Notes: generated by a model not told the origin, from the sequence alone. Positions 23,602 to 34,931 are shown, numbered from the stretch's first letter. The stretch: DNA of 64,000 nt from Clonostachys chloroleuca (GCA_037952775.1 JBANAY010000003.1:6758001-6822000); one strand, 5' to 3'. Program-made: numbers and translations.

Positions 23602-24729
23602 TATGTATATTAGAAGTTTGGGTTGAAATTGGAAATGTAGTTTATGATATAGCCACTTATGAACGTTCATGGTCTTGGGAACTCCTGGCAAAAACCATTG
23701 TGAGCGAACTATAGCTTTATATAAGTGCATTGTCTCTTACACATCGCGGGGACAAGGCGTTTGTGGGGCTGAGCTCGGATGAGACGACTGGCTACTGTAC
23801 CCTTGAAGGTCCACTGTAAGGATCGAATCTTGAAGGGAACGACCGATCTCCCGAGGAATCCGAAGACAATTTCATGTACTGATGGTTGTTAGCCTTATTA
23901 TTGGACCGTGCTGTCCTTCTCCTCTCGGAGTCCGATTTAGAGAAGGGTATGTGGCCTTTAAACCAGTTGGTTGGCTGAGAGACATTGATTCTCGCACCGT
24001 TCAAAGTTGGTATAGTGTCTAAAGGCACGGTACTTTGGTGGATTGTGGGCTGGACTGAATATCGCGCTGAACAATGGTCATGTTAACCGCTAGCAAACGT
24101 GCAGAAGATATAATTATATGGAATCCATAACCTATATCTCTATGTGTCTGATACAGGAGTTTCCGCTTCTCGTGATGTGTTTTCAATACTCAGTGGTGTA
24201 ACTAGCCGGCGCAAATACTTGGCATTCTGAAACCTACAATTGAAGTATACACTCGCTTTTCCCGACAAATCGATAACAGTCCCGGACAAGATGATTTCTT
24301 TGTTAGTTTCTCGAGGTGAAAAGACCAAGCATAATGTAACGTTATCTCTGAAATTTTTTTCGCGTCAGGAAACAATCATTTGTGAACCACGTAAGCCCAG
24401 ACATCATCCTTCAATGGACCAGTTTGCTCACACTTTTTCGGGGTGGTATGAAAATGCGATCTTTTTGAGCTATCCATTGCGTTACTTACCTGCGTCTGTA
24501 TCTATCGAGAACCCCAAACAAGAGACTTAGGTTGGATGTTAAACAAATCGTCGTGTTACCAAATTGTGCGTTTTCTAGAGCTTTAAAATACACCACGTCG
24601 ATTGAGTCACAAGAAAGTTTATTTTATTCTTCTTAAGCAATATGTTCGTAGCGGGAAGAATACAATGGTAAATGTTATCGTGGCCGGTAGAGTTTCTTAG
24701 CAATCATTGACGAAAGATCAGCCCAGCCT
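23602..24729. other. Intergenic, no gene seen
   Basis: Promoter of the GNAT gene and 3' flank of the broken F-box gene. AT-rich, with only short frames. Confidence 0.55.
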
Positions 24730-26618
24730 TTACACTATCCCAGGGGCTCTCCTTGACTTCCCGGTCACATACACCTCAGCAATCCTGCCCATTTCCTGAG
24801 TCCCAATTAGGTCTACCGCACCGCCGCCATCGAGCAATGGTATCCTGACCGTGCAACTCTTCATCTGGACCCTCGCGGCAAGCTTCCCACGGAGAATGTC
24901 AAGAATATCACCCCAAGAGCCATCGCTTATCTTGACGTTGTCCATGAAAAAGTGTACAATCTCATCCCCCAGATTCTGACAGAAGCGTCGAAGCTCCGCT
25001 TTCGGAATTGCAAAACACTCGATGCAGACCTTGCCGTATGCGAGGCCATGGGGAATTGAATATGCTGGATCGAATTCGGTAGAGTTCCCTATGAGGAGTT
25101 GAGTCATTCTCCATATCTGGAGGGGCTGGCCTGTAGGTCTTCAGAAAGGCCAAGGTGATATCTACGTCAACGAGGCTGCTGCTCGACAACATCGTCCGCA
25201 GGTAGCTCTCAATGATGTGTATATCTTCCTCTCCAACATCCGTGAGCGAAGATGCTCCCCAAGAGAGCAATTCAAGTGATTTCGAATTTTCGCAAAAGGA
25301 AGAAAGATTGGTCCAATGGGTCTGCGGTCCAATGGTCGGACGATATATCCGTGGATCAAGAGGTGCTACAGAGCGTACCTGAGTCATGTCGTTTAGGGAG
25401 AAGCGATTGACCAGAACCCCCTCCTTCTGCAATGCAATAGATAGTTCGTAGATGAACTTGGCTGACTCGAACTCGATGTCCCCGTCAAAGTGGCGGCTGT
25501 GCGCTTTGCGTATCCATTCTGTCAGTGAGTCTGGGTTTTACGAATATTGTCGGTGTTCGCTTCGTTTCGGGCGCGCCCTGTATGCCGTTTGCGTCGGCAT
25601 ACGGTAGTATTTCGGCGTCGTCAAAATAGAGGTTGAGAGCAATAGGTCTTTGGAGACTGGCGAGAAGCGACGCGAGAGTGCTTGTGAAGACACCGTGCCT
25701 CAGGAGAGCAGCCTGCTCATGGTGCAAGTCTCTATAGCCTTGGAACCCTCTACGAAGTGCCTCGACGTACCTAGAGAGACTTATGAATCGCAACCCTGTC
25801 GTTAGAGCCGAGTTCCAAGTGGCAGTCTCTCGGTACATGGTCATGGCGTCCTTGATCGTCTCGAAGCCGTTTCGCGCCTCCACCATCCGATCATCATCAT
25901 CATTGTTAAATACGTGACAACAATGGTCATATACATCTCCAACCTCTCTTCGGGTTATCTCAAGAAACCGAGATTCGTCCATGGCAATCTCGGATAGGCA
26001 ATAGCTGAGTGCTAGTCTGACGCCCCTCACTCCAGCGCTGATCAGAGGATTGCCGACAACCTTCTGCACCCGATCTATGGACTGCTGGTCGATGCTCAAG
26101 TGAAGAATTGGACAGAGCAGAGGTGATGCGAGCCTGTTGAAGGCACGGCATACGAGCCGCGCACTGCGGATGGTTTCAGGGCGGAACTTTCCGCCTCGAG
26201 CTTTGTGCTGTTCTTGTTCCCAGTCCACCGCGCCCGACATGGGCTGATGTTGAAAGTTGTCAAATATATCCTCCAGAATGTCCATTGGCAGATCAAGGAC
26301 GTGCAGTGCTCGTATGTGGCCTCGTTGAAGTTGGGCCTCTCTTCTTCTGAGAAAGTCTTCATGTCGAGAGCACCATCCCCTGACAGCGAGGCACCGACCG
26401 ATGAGAAGACGTTGGATGGGACGATAGTCTGTCGGGTGTCTCAGGGCATCAGGTTTAGTAACCTCTGCCGCGAAGTCTTTGGCGAACTTGTTCCAGTCAG
26501 CCTCCGGGTCCTCCTCGTCCCTGCGCGTGTACCTTGGAAGCGCCTGCAGCAGGTAGGCATAGACGGCGGCATCTTCTGCCTCCACGCTCAGAAACAACGG
26601 TCGAACATTTGATAACAT
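24730..26618 (-). pseudogene. F-box protein, interrupted in two places
   Basis: The N-terminal 377 residues (26618-25485) are intact and contain an F-box core (LHVLDLPMDILEDIFDNFQ) after a charged helix. Homologous-looking sequence continues through the stop in a second frame (from about 25515 to about 25125, beginning PDSLTEWIRKAHSRHF) and then in a third frame (about 25125-24730, with GKVCIECFAIPKAELRRF and ISDGSWGDILDILRGKL). No GT...AG pair of realistic length restores the frame at either junction without removing protein-like sequence. Two indels, or one indel and an unusual intron, are the simplest reading. F-box proteins bring substrates to SCF ubiquitin ligases; this expanded fungal family is functionally unknown. 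It could still be expressed as an N-terminal fragment. Confidence 0.6.
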
Positions 26619-27517
26619 GCAACATTGGAAACTTCATCAGTGGCGAGGAAGAAGGATCGAAAATAGAAATATTGCTTGACTCTACTTTCGACAGATCGAT
26701 TTTAGCCCAACTCCCATTTTACCATTTCATTGACCAACGACTGTCCATAGTCCAAAAGCAAAACCAAAACGAAACAGCGAGAAAAGGCAGCATTAGCAGG
26801 TTCCAAACCAGTGACCAGTAGGAAAATCTCCTTTTCAACTGAACCCAACCCGCAAAGAAGCTCGAGCTGTGGCATTATCGAATGGGCCGGATCTCATGGA
26901 CCTGCTATTTCGAGTGCACTGAGCCATATTTGGGGCTATCAGGTATTGAACAGGCACGACACGGTTTTAGCTCCCAATATAAAGAGGCGTGACTTGACTT
27001 CAGAAACACGACAGATGAGTATTTTCTCGCTATTTTATTTTGGCGGAGATGAAACTGTGTCGGGGGCTGATCTTTAGCACAGCATCGCTTGTGCCAATTT
27101 AGATCTACTGTGCAGGGAAATTATTCTTCTAACGGGATGGCTTAACAGATATTTGAGCACACTTGCAGCCAGCTTTGACACGCCATACATCGTAGCAACA
27201 AGCCGCAGTAGGGAGCAAACTCTGCTAACGGTGTCACCTGAGTCACCTCAATTTATAGTCGTGCTTGTCAAATACTGCTTCTGGATTGATGAACACTTGA
27301 TCGTTTTTTAATCCACGAGCCATGAATGATAGAAAGGTACGAGCTTGTTCAATAGATGACTAACTATCTAGAGTAGACTTCTTAAGATCCATCTAATTAA
27401 CTCTTTGATCTCGACAGGAGAAATTAGAATAACAATAATACATTCCTGAATGTCTTAAAGGATGCGTAGCCGAGGCCCTTCCATCCCGATTTCCATAAGA
27501 GAAATCGGCGGAAGAGC
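26619..27517. other. Intergenic, no gene seen
   Basis: Promoter of the F-box gene and 3' flank of the pectate lyase gene, with short frames only. Confidence 0.55.
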
Positions 27518-28522
27518 TTAGAAGCTGAGAGTGTTACCAGCAGTTCCGTAGACCTTGCTCTTGACGCTGCTCTTGCCGTAGTTGGTGTAGCTGTAAGGGA
27601 TAGAGCTGCTGCCGAGGGTACCGGCGGAGGCGGTGTTCTTGCTTGAGCCCCAGGAGATGTCGCTGGTGGTGGCGTAGCCGATGGAGGAGGAGTCAGCGGA
27701 GAAGAGGGCCTTGGTGGCGCAGGAGTCGAAGACAGTCGACTCGACGCGAACCTGAGCTCCCATGCGGGTGTTGATGGCAGAGTCAAGGACGGAGAGATAG
27801 TAGTTGTTGTAGATGTGGACGGTTCCGAAGCGGATCGAGGGGCCGCGGGAGGTGATGTTGTACCAGTAGTTGTTGGCGTAGGTGACGTGGAGCTTGCCCT
27901 TGTCCTCGGAAGAGTTGCTATCAGAGTGCCCAACAAGCGAGGCCTTGTAGTGGTCATGGAGGAAGGTGTTGGAAACGGTGATGTAGTCGGAGGCGTGGGT
28001 GATGTCAAGGAGACCATCATAGTAGTCCTTGCCGGAACTCATGTCAGAGGAGAGATCGCAGTGGTCGACCCAGACATTGGTGGAGGCCTGGATGCCGATG
28101 GCGTCGCCGTTGGCAGCCTTGACCTTTGAAATAGCCAGGTTGCGAACGATGACGTTGGAGACCTTGTTGATGTAAAGACCAACACCGACAAGCTTGGCGC
28201 CAGAAGCACCGATGATGGACTTGTTGCCCTTGACCTTCACCTTGGCGCTTCCAGAGATGGTACCCTTGACGTAGATGTTAAGCTTGTCAGAGGACTCGGC
28301 AGCCTTGGTGAACTGAGCAAGGGTCGAGACGGTGGTGGTAGATCCACCCTTTCCACCGGTAGTGCCTCCGTTCTGGGTAGCATACCCAATGTTGCAGGTT
28401 TCCGTGATGGAAGCACGCTTGGCGAGATCAACAGAGCTAGCACCATCATCGTTGGTGGTAGGTGTTGGGACAGCCGAGGCCAGACCCGCGAGAGCGAGAC
28501 CGAAGATGCTGGAGAACTTCAT
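27518..28522 (-). CDS. Secreted pectate lyase, polysaccharide lyase family 1
   Basis: Intronless, 334 residues. It cleaves de-esterified pectin by beta-elimination outside the cell. A signal peptide (MKFSSIFGLALAGLASA) is followed by a short propeptide ending LAKR, a Kex2-type site. The PL1 parallel beta-helix motifs are present in order: WVDHCDL (about 150), DGLLDITHASDYITVS (about 168-183), the calcium- and substrate-side HDHYKASLVGHSD (about 189-201) and SRGPSIRFG (about 225-233) with the conserved catalytic-region Arg. Length and motifs are normal for an active enzyme. Coding sequence is GC-rich and codon-biased, suggesting high expression. It stands alone, without neighbouring pectinolytic genes. 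Confidence 0.93.
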   Translation of the reverse strand: MKFSSIFGLALAGLASAVPTPTTNDDGASSVDLAKRASITETCNIGYATQNGGTTGGKGGSTTTVSTLAQFTKAAESSDKLNIYVKGTISGSAKVKVKGNKSIIGASGAKLVGVGLYINKVSNVIVRNLAISKVKAANGDAIGIQASTNVWVDHCDLSSDMSSGKDYYDGLLDITHASDYITVSNTFLHDHYKASLVGHSDSNSSEDKGKLHVTYANNYWYNITSRGPSIRFGTVHIYNNYYLSVLDSAINTRMGAQVRVESTVFDSCATKALFSADSSSIGYATTSDISWGSSKNTASAGTLGSSSIPYSYTNYGKSSVKSKVYGTAGNTLSF

Positions 28523-30314
28523 TGTGAACGAATGGATAATGGAGCTTGTTGTAGTTAAAGAATGAAAGTTGAGGATTCCAGAGCCGGTCTAAGAATCTCA
28601 GAGAAAGACGCAAAAATTATTGCAGAGTGTAAGGGAATGTAAATGAGACTCCTGTTGGTGATAGGATGCGGAAAAGAAGAAAGACTGATCAACATCACGA
28701 GAACCTCGGCGTATTTAAGTAAGAATCCAGTTCCCTCGCCGTTGGAAGACGCGTACGGAGAACTTGAAGTCAATGACTCCACAAGGCATATGCCAAGCTG
28801 CCTTGGCCGGCAACTAACAGCCGTGTGTAACTGAAGCCGACGATGCCATATCGTGTGTTGGTAGACCCAACACTGACAATATCTGGTGACCATGTAACCT
28901 GAAACAAGCCAGATTCCCTAGGACTGATTTGAATTTCAGTCCTGGACTCCTGCTACCATACTGAGATTGCTTCGACGAACTGGGAAGTGCTACCGCAGGC
29001 CACGTACTACAGCCAAGCCTTTGTGTATCACCTGTCAAGGCTAATAAGGTTAATCCCTAGGTCTCGCTTGGTCTGTAACCCTTGTCCCTTTGGCTGACGT
29101 GGGTTGAGTATCCTACTGCATGGGGCGCTGGGAAATTGAGGCGATTCTACGAGGGCCGCGTCATCCTTCGGTTGGTGGACCGAGAAGCAGGAGTAGCAAC
29201 CAGGGATCTGAGCTCTTAAGATGAAACAAAGACTCAATTAATATATCGAAATTTAGGTATTAGGCTTATCTCTAGCGCCGCCATTCCAAAATGCCAAGTC
29301 CAAGTAAGGCTCGGCATGCACCTCAAGTGCCATGAAACCCGCTTGGAATCGACATCAAAGACTAACATGCAGCCACCAGGAAGCAGTCAGGTTTCCTGTA
29401 ATCTTATTCCAATGCCCCTCCATATTATTATTTTGCGGTATCACACCGCTCGATGGGATGACTTGGAGCATGAAGAGAGGTAGTTCGATATCTTGACCAG
29501 GGCGGAGCAAAAGCTATTTTCACCGATAGCCGTGAACTGTTTTTCTGTTACGCAAACAACTATAGTCTCTCGGATGGTAAGATTGCTGATGGGAAGAGCA
29601 GCGAACGAATTGGTCCACTGAAGCCGATGATTTGATGCGGACGAGGTGGCTCCGATGGCAAATGCGGAAGCCCCACTCCGGGCCGAGGACGAGATGACGA
29701 CTCATTGCCGCAACAAGAAGAAAGCTCCGAAAAGAAGGAAGTCAAGGGACTGACGACGATCCGGGTAGAGCCGTGAATGTGACATTCGGCTTTAGATGAA
29801 ATGGAGAGGGAAGCCTGAGAACTAGCTGGCAATTGACCTAGCGAGAAAACTCCATTTGTGAGTGAATCCAGACAGTTGAAAACCACTGCGGCACTGGTAC
29901 CCAAGGACCATTTTCATAACAGGCAAGTTGGTTAGTTTGGATCAAGTATTAAGTAGGAAAAAAGTGTTGCGAAATACGAGTAATATGCAAGATTCAATGT
30001 CACATAAAATAAGTGCTGATAAAAAAATTAGTACAGGTAGGTGTAGGCATTGCCTATTGAGAAAAGGGGATCGACCCAAGTTGTTATCCTCCAATGTAAA
30101 GGATGTTATCCAATCCCGTTTCGCATAAATGTATTTACCCCATGTATTGATGAGTGATGAGTTCTAATTAAAATTAAGGCAATAGTATGGCCGGCTCCCA
30201 AGGATCAATATTTGGCCACTATGAATTAGCCCATCAAACACTCATCTATCAATCCGAAAAAAAGTAACTTGATTAGATGCCGTGATCTTGCTGTAACCTT
30301 TTAAGCTCACCTTC
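28523..30314. other. Promoter of the pectate lyase gene and gene-poor region
   Basis: 28523-28900 is the pectate lyase 5' flank. The remainder, to 30314, has short frames only (the longest, 29560-29904 on the minus strand, has no recognisable domain) and becomes AT-rich from 29900. Confidence 0.5.
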
Positions 30315-30892
30315 CTACAATCCATTCATCCTAAGCAGCCTTAGGCTTATAATTAAACTCAATGCCGCTGATGAAAGATATTTGGCGGACGGAATATTGC
30401 TGTCACCGATCGATGTCCTAACTACACCGGCGCTGCCATGTGCCTTTCCTTCCACTACAGAGTTCGCAATGCATTGCGTTTCATCTCTATTCTTGGCATC
30501 CACAATAAAGTTAATAGTCTTTGCCTTGACAATATCATCTCCAAACGCGCCAGCAACATCCTTCACAGTCAACTGATTCGTATGTGGGTGCCACATCCAG
30601 TAGATGAATGCTGCTACAAGGTTCAAGGCAATTAAAGTGAAGTAAAACTTCCACGCTGGCGCCTTGGAATTTATAAGGTGATCTGAGATAGCCAGATGTT
30701 CGTGAAAGACATGGAGAACATAGCGAAGGAGTTGCCGTTTCCACGGAGACGTTGGAGAAATACTTCTGCAAAATTATTACCCAAACAGTGCTGTTGAAGA
30801 AGACGGCATAAAATGCCGAGTAGAAGAAGATGAAAGAAAATTCCAGCTACCGCGACGCCGAGGTTATCGCCGCCCCCAAAGAACCGGGACAT
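30315..30892 (-). pseudogene. 3' relic of an MFS sugar transporter
   Basis: Three reading frames together recreate the last third of a sugar transporter. The first keeps DNLGVAVAGIF; the second, shifted, gives SFIFFYSAFYAVFFNSTVWV; the first resumes with QRLRGNGNSFAMFSMSFTN and IWLSQIT and then meets a stop; a further frame continues with APAWKFYFTLIALNLVAAFI and YWMWHPHTNQLTVKDVAGAFGD. RLRGNGNSFAMFS and the final FGD match the conserved sugar-porter PxRxRGxG and pre-terminal FGD elements. At least two indels and one stop lie within 400 nt and the N-terminal two-thirds are absent, so the gene is dead. Confidence 0.8.
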
Positions 30893-31466
30893 GACGGCTA
30901 ATAGGACCTCGACCTTGGAAAAGTCTCGTTGGCAGCTGGGTCAACCAAGGCCGTCCATTCTACGATGGAAATGTCGAGTACACATGCTCGTATACCGCCA
31001 CTACAGCTGAGCGAACCATTTCATGTGCCGCAGTTTTCCGCCCCAGTATTGGGCGTGTCTTTAAATGGTGCGCGGGCTGGGGCAATAGCGTTCCAACTCA
31101 ACGTTGTTGAACTGGGCTCTCTGAATCCGGGCCAGGACTATGAGTTTCAACCTGTATGCTACGGGAACCGAGAAAACGCCTTTGAGACCGTACACATGCC
31201 TGATGGGATTAGCAGGTGGTTTGCTCCGAATGCGTGGAGAAAAGAACATGACTAGTAGATGGAGGGACTCTGGACGTTCCAAGGATCAAGAACCCAGGGA
31301 TCGAGAAATGGGTGGTTCCGCGTAACCCAGAAATATTGGGGACCTGCGCTTAGCTCCATAGAAGAGACTGGCAAATCTTCCTTGTCGCGACGCTGGAGGC
31401 GAAATGTGCGCCCTTGATTCACCATGATCTCGAGGTTCATCGCCAACATCGCCATCACCGGCGCGG
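30893..31466. other. Unassigned sequence, possible degraded coding DNA
   Basis: A plus-strand frame at 30929-31255 (108 codons) contains protein-like stretches but no family I recognise. It lies between two relics and is probably degraded. Confidence 0.3.
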
Positions 31467-31799
31467 GTGGCTGAAATACGCAAAATGGCAACATGGGATA
31501 AAGCACGCTGGATCACAGAGGATTTGGGGGAGCTTAGATGCCTGGTCGAAACAATTCAGCTGTACAACAGCGAATTGGCTGGTATTCTTGATGGCCCGCG
31601 TGTTTACGGAGTGGAAGGACTAGCTGACCGTGAGCTTACGGCTTCGTCAGACAATGCTGTAACAATTGTTTCTTGGGCTGGTTTGAAGGAGATTACGGTT
31701 TTGCATCACTGTGTGTTCAAATTGAGGCAAGGAATTAATTTAAAAAAAAAAAAAAGAATTGATGATTCATATCAATTGAAGGTCATTGAAATAATGTGA
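31467..31799 (+). pseudogene. Possible fragment of a HeLo-like (fungal cell-death) domain
   Basis: A 110-codon frame whose first 45 residues (ATWDKARWITEDLGELRCLV, then ETIQLYNSELAGIL) resemble the last helices of HeLo/HeLo-like domains, where a W-x-x-x-D-x-x-x-L-x-x-L-V pattern is followed by a helix ending N-x-x-L. The remaining residues and the A13 run near 31740 look like decay or read-through. Nothing N-terminal to it matches the rest of such a domain. This is a weak resemblance and a chance open frame is possible. Confidence 0.25.
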
Positions 31800-31973
31800 C
31801 CTGAGAAGCAGCAGATATCAGAACGCTAATGATGCAGATGAGACTATAAACCCGGAACCCGACCGAAGACAAAGGAAAATGCAGTTTTGTAAAAGACGTC
31901 GCTTTTTGTACAGAGATGCCGTTTGTTGTTTGAGGCAGTCTCGAGAGAAGTGTCCATGTAGTAGTTGAGGCGT

Positions 31974-32747
31974 TTACATGACGGTGCAGGATCGCTTAGC
32001 GATGTTCTCCTCGGCCTTCTCCTCAGCGCGCTCTTCGACCTTCTCGGCGTCTCGCTCCTCAACTTGCTCGGCGTCTCGCTCTTCGACCTGCTCCTCGCGC
32101 TCCTCGATCTGTTCATCGCGCTCTTCGATTTCCTCGTCGCGCTCCTCGAGCTCCTCTTCGAATTCACGCTCCTCAAGTTCTTCCTCGAAGTCACGCTCAT
32201 CGAGCTCCTCATCGTAGTCGCGCTCCTCCATGTCATCGAAGTAGAAGTCACGCTCCTCCAGCTCATCATCGTAGTCGCGTTCCTCCATATCCTCAAAGTA
32301 AAAGTCACGCTCCTCGAGATCCTCAAGGTCACGCTCCTCAAAGTCATCAAAGTCGCGGGCCTCAAGGTCCTCAACGTAGTCACGGGCCCAGTTCTCGGAA
32401 GACAGGACAGGGCTGCTCTGGCGGCTCTCGAGGTCGCGGAGGTGGACCATGGTGTCGACAATGGTGTCGATCTCACGCTCCTCGAGGCCGTCGCCGAAGA
32501 CGGATCGGACCCAGCCGCGGGTGCTCATGGTCGGGTCGTCGTGCTCGACGCCGTTGCGGATCTCGAGGTCGCGCAGCTGGAAGAGGAGGTGGTCCAGGTC
32601 CGAGGCGAGCTCGCGGGCCTCGAGCATCTCGCCGTCATCGATATCGCGGAGCATGAGCTCCTCGATGTCCACGGGGTTGGCCATGGTGCGCTCGGCGATG
32701 GAGAGCAGCAGAGCTGCGGAGACAGAGGCGCGCTTGATTCCGACCAT
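31974..32747 (-). CDS. Repeat-rich precursor with Kex2 site and CaaX end (hybrid-type pheromone-precursor-like)
   Basis: Intronless, 257 residues. It ends A-K-R-S-C-T-V-M: a dibasic Kex2-type site directly before a five-residue tail, with CTVM a CaaX box whose terminal Met predicts farnesylation. The N-terminus has a short hydrophobic stretch (SVSAALLLSIA) after a basic start, as in a signal peptide. Residues about 125-250 are a highly charged tandem array of 7-8-residue units around E-E-R-D (for example LEERDFYFEDMEERDYDDE, then repeated EERDEE/EERDAE), predicted to form a coiled coil. A peptide precursor uniting alpha-type (Kex2, secretion) and a-type (CaaX) features is the definition of the hybrid-type pheromone precursor described in Trichoderma reesei, whose repeats end CTVM or CSVM. 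Here only one CTVM copy exists. A non-pheromone prenylated surface protein is the alternative. Confidence 0.6.
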   Translation of the reverse strand: MVGIKRASVSAALLLSIAERTMANPVDIEELMLRDIDDGEMLEARELASDLDHLLFQLRDLEIRNGVEHDDPTMSTRGWVRSVFGDGLEEREIDTIVDTMVHLRDLESRQSSPVLSSENWARDYVEDLEARDFDDFEERDLEDLEERDFYFEDMEERDYDDELEERDFYFDDMEERDYDEELDERDFEEELEEREFEEELEERDEEIEERDEQIEEREEQVEERDAEQVEERDAEKVEERAEEKAEENIAKRSCTVM

Positions 32748-33935
32748 TTTGAATGAATTATCTTGTTTTGAAAGGGTGTAAAAGGAGAAGGTTGACCAGC
32801 AACAGATAATAAGAAATAAGAGAATGGTAATTAAAAGGGTTGAAAGAAAAGAAAGAGACCAGCTCTAGAAAATGGTGGTTGTTTTTGATGTTTGTTGTTG
32901 AGAGTGAGGAAGGGAAGTGTAGACGAGACTCTCGACGGCTTCAAGTCTTTATATTGGATCTGCCCCTCAGCTACCAAGTACAAGTGCCTAGACGAGGCTG
33001 GCCGTATTGCATCGCTTCGTCTGCCATCAGCACCCCTGTCAGCTGGGACTTTGGACACTGTTTTGGCTTTGCGAGGCCATTTTTAGGAGTGTGCTGGGTT
33101 GGTCCCCCGGCTGGACCCAGGACACTGATTGCACGGCCAATTGCCATTGATTACGATGGACATGGCCACAGTGCAACGGCCAGTTTAGCCTTCCGCTGGC
33201 TACCGCAACGAGCAGGCCTCAGCTCGAGCTTCCGTGTGTTGGAGGATGCAATCTGGACGAATGGCCCACCTCAGCACCCAAATATAGAGCCAAAATGCAC
33301 ACGGACCCCCGAAACCCAGCTAGTCAGCGTTATTATGGTTTGGTTCAGATTCGATTCGTTATTACCATGAAGTAATTACCTGATGTTTACCAGTATGCGT
33401 ATTCGGGTCGCCTGAAAGGCCCCAACCAACGGTAAGCCAGGACTATTCATGGCTGGTCATGCATCGTCATCTGCAGCGGTCCAAGATCAACTACCTACAT
33501 GAGTACATTTATACACTGATCAATATTTTTCCGTGACTCCCGTCATTGTGCATGTCCCGATCCCTAGCCAGGCTCCGGCCGGCTTTAGACGTGACGCGAC
33601 ACCAGCTGAAGGTGGATCTAATTGCCTACCCTATACAACGCTTTCATCTTTTCCTCGGTCAATTGCTGTTCCTGTTCTCTCTCTATCTAATCCTATGTTT
33701 AGACTCGAATTGAATAGTGTATTGAAACCAAAGCCCAGGTTCAAGGCTTGGAAAATATAAACCGAACTGGAACGAGGTTTAGCGCCGTAGAGTACCAAGA
33801 ACAATGTACTACCGTTTGGGCGGGTGATGATTTACAAGTTTACCGACAATGACAAAGTTCAATTCACACAACGATTCATCACATAGTTTCGCAAAATAGT
33901 TGGTAAATGGTAAATAGAAATATTAGAGATTGATA
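32748..33935. other. Promoter of the CaaX precursor and intergenic DNA
   Basis: Contains the 5' flank of the precursor gene and the 3' flank of the NmrA-like gene. Short frames only. Confidence 0.5.
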
Positions 33936-34931
33936 CTACATATCGGGGTGCTTCGAGCCCAGTAGCTGATCAATACCCTTCGCCTCGAGAATCTCCTCCA
34001 GTGTCTTGGTAGGCACCTTGTTCTTCAGATCCCTGGGCTCAACGACCTTGCCCTTGACACCGTGCATGAAGCTGAACTCGCCGATAAAGGCCGGCCCGTC
34101 AAGCACCTCGTAGGGCAGCCCGGTGCGCTCCTGCATTTCCTCCAGCGTCACCTGCATGACCTTGGCGCTGTTTCCCGTCAATTTGTTCCATGTGTCGGCA
34201 GCCTCCTGCATCGTTGGGTAAGCGTCGTAGGCGAGCAGCTTTAGTCCCGGCTCCTCGTCCTCAATCAGGGCCCGCACGAAGGGACCCGTGGACTCCCGCT
34301 CACGGATCACGGGCATTCTTGTCTCGGCTGGGGCAGGGAGCATGAGCGCCCAGTCGTCCAGATGAGGATATTTCTGGGGGATAAGGAGAGGATTGGTGCT
34401 GTAGGCTCCGAGGTAGATGAAGGAGGTCTTGGCAGCCAGATCGGGCTTTTCGGCCTCAATGTAGTCGACAGCCACGGCCTTGGAGTCCCAATGGCCTGAA
34501 TGGGGATACTTTCCGTTTGAAGCGACCTTCATGGGGCCCAGGGCCGAATAGATGAAGCGGCGCAGCGTGGGGATGGTGGCCGCGGCATCGGTGGCATTCT
34601 TGACGTGGGAGAACTCGACGTCAAAGCCGATGCGGGTGCTTTCCTCACGCGACTTGCCGGCTTTGACCGCAGCGCCGTACGGAGCCCAGAAATCGGTGTT
34701 GACGAAGATGGCGTGGGCACCGGCAAAGGCGCGGACGAGCGACTCCTTGTCTGTGAGGTCGGCCTGGACCACCTCGGCGCCCTTCGCTGCCAGGTCGAGG
34801 GCAGCAGGTGAGGATGTGTTGCGGGTGAGACACCGGACATGCCAATTGGGAAGAGACAGAAAGGTGTGAGCGACAGACGAGCCTTGGTTGCCGGTAGCGC
34901 CCACAATGGCGATGATATTTGATGCGGACAT
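33936..34931 (-). CDS. NmrA-like NAD(P)-binding protein
   Basis: Intronless, 331 residues. It begins IIAIVGATGNQGSSVAHTFL, the Rossmann GxxGxxG loop in the NmrA form (GATGNQG), followed by VRCLTRNTSS for the adenosine 2'-phosphate region and ADLTDKESLVRAFAGAHAIF with the acidic turn. The classical SDR YxxxK pair is absent, as usual for the NmrA group, which senses or binds dinucleotides and often represses transcription factors instead of catalysing. The C-terminal half (PVIRERESTGPFVRALIEDE, MQEAADTWNKLTGN) is the substrate-like lobe. It is divergent from a bZIP gene with a shared 570-bp promoter. Confidence 0.85.
   Translation of the reverse strand: MSASNIIAIVGATGNQGSSVAHTFLSLPNWHVRCLTRNTSSPAALDLAAKGAEVVQADLTDKESLVRAFAGAHAIFVNTDFWAPYGAAVKAGKSREESTRIGFDVEFSHVKNATDAAATIPTLRRFIYSALGPMKVASNGKYPHSGHWDSKAVAVDYIEAEKPDLAAKTSFIYLGAYSTNPLLIPQKYPHLDDWALMLPAPAETRMPVIRERESTGPFVRALIEDEEPGLKLLAYDAYPTMQEAADTWNKLTGNSAKVMQVTLEEMQERTGLPYEVLDGPAFIGEFSFMHGVKGKVVEPRDLKNKVPTKTLEEILEAKGIDQLLGSKHPDM

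Noticed and set aside
31974..32747. Simple low-complexity artefact instead of a gene
   Set aside because: A clean ATG, intact 257-codon frame, hydrophobic N-terminus and the AKRSCTVM end are unlikely together by chance.
31965..32756. 263-codon plus-strand frame opposite the CaaX precursor
   Set aside because: A Leu/Ser-rich shadow of the repeated Glu/Arg/Asp codons; the minus-strand product has an N-terminal signal and a meaningful C-terminus.
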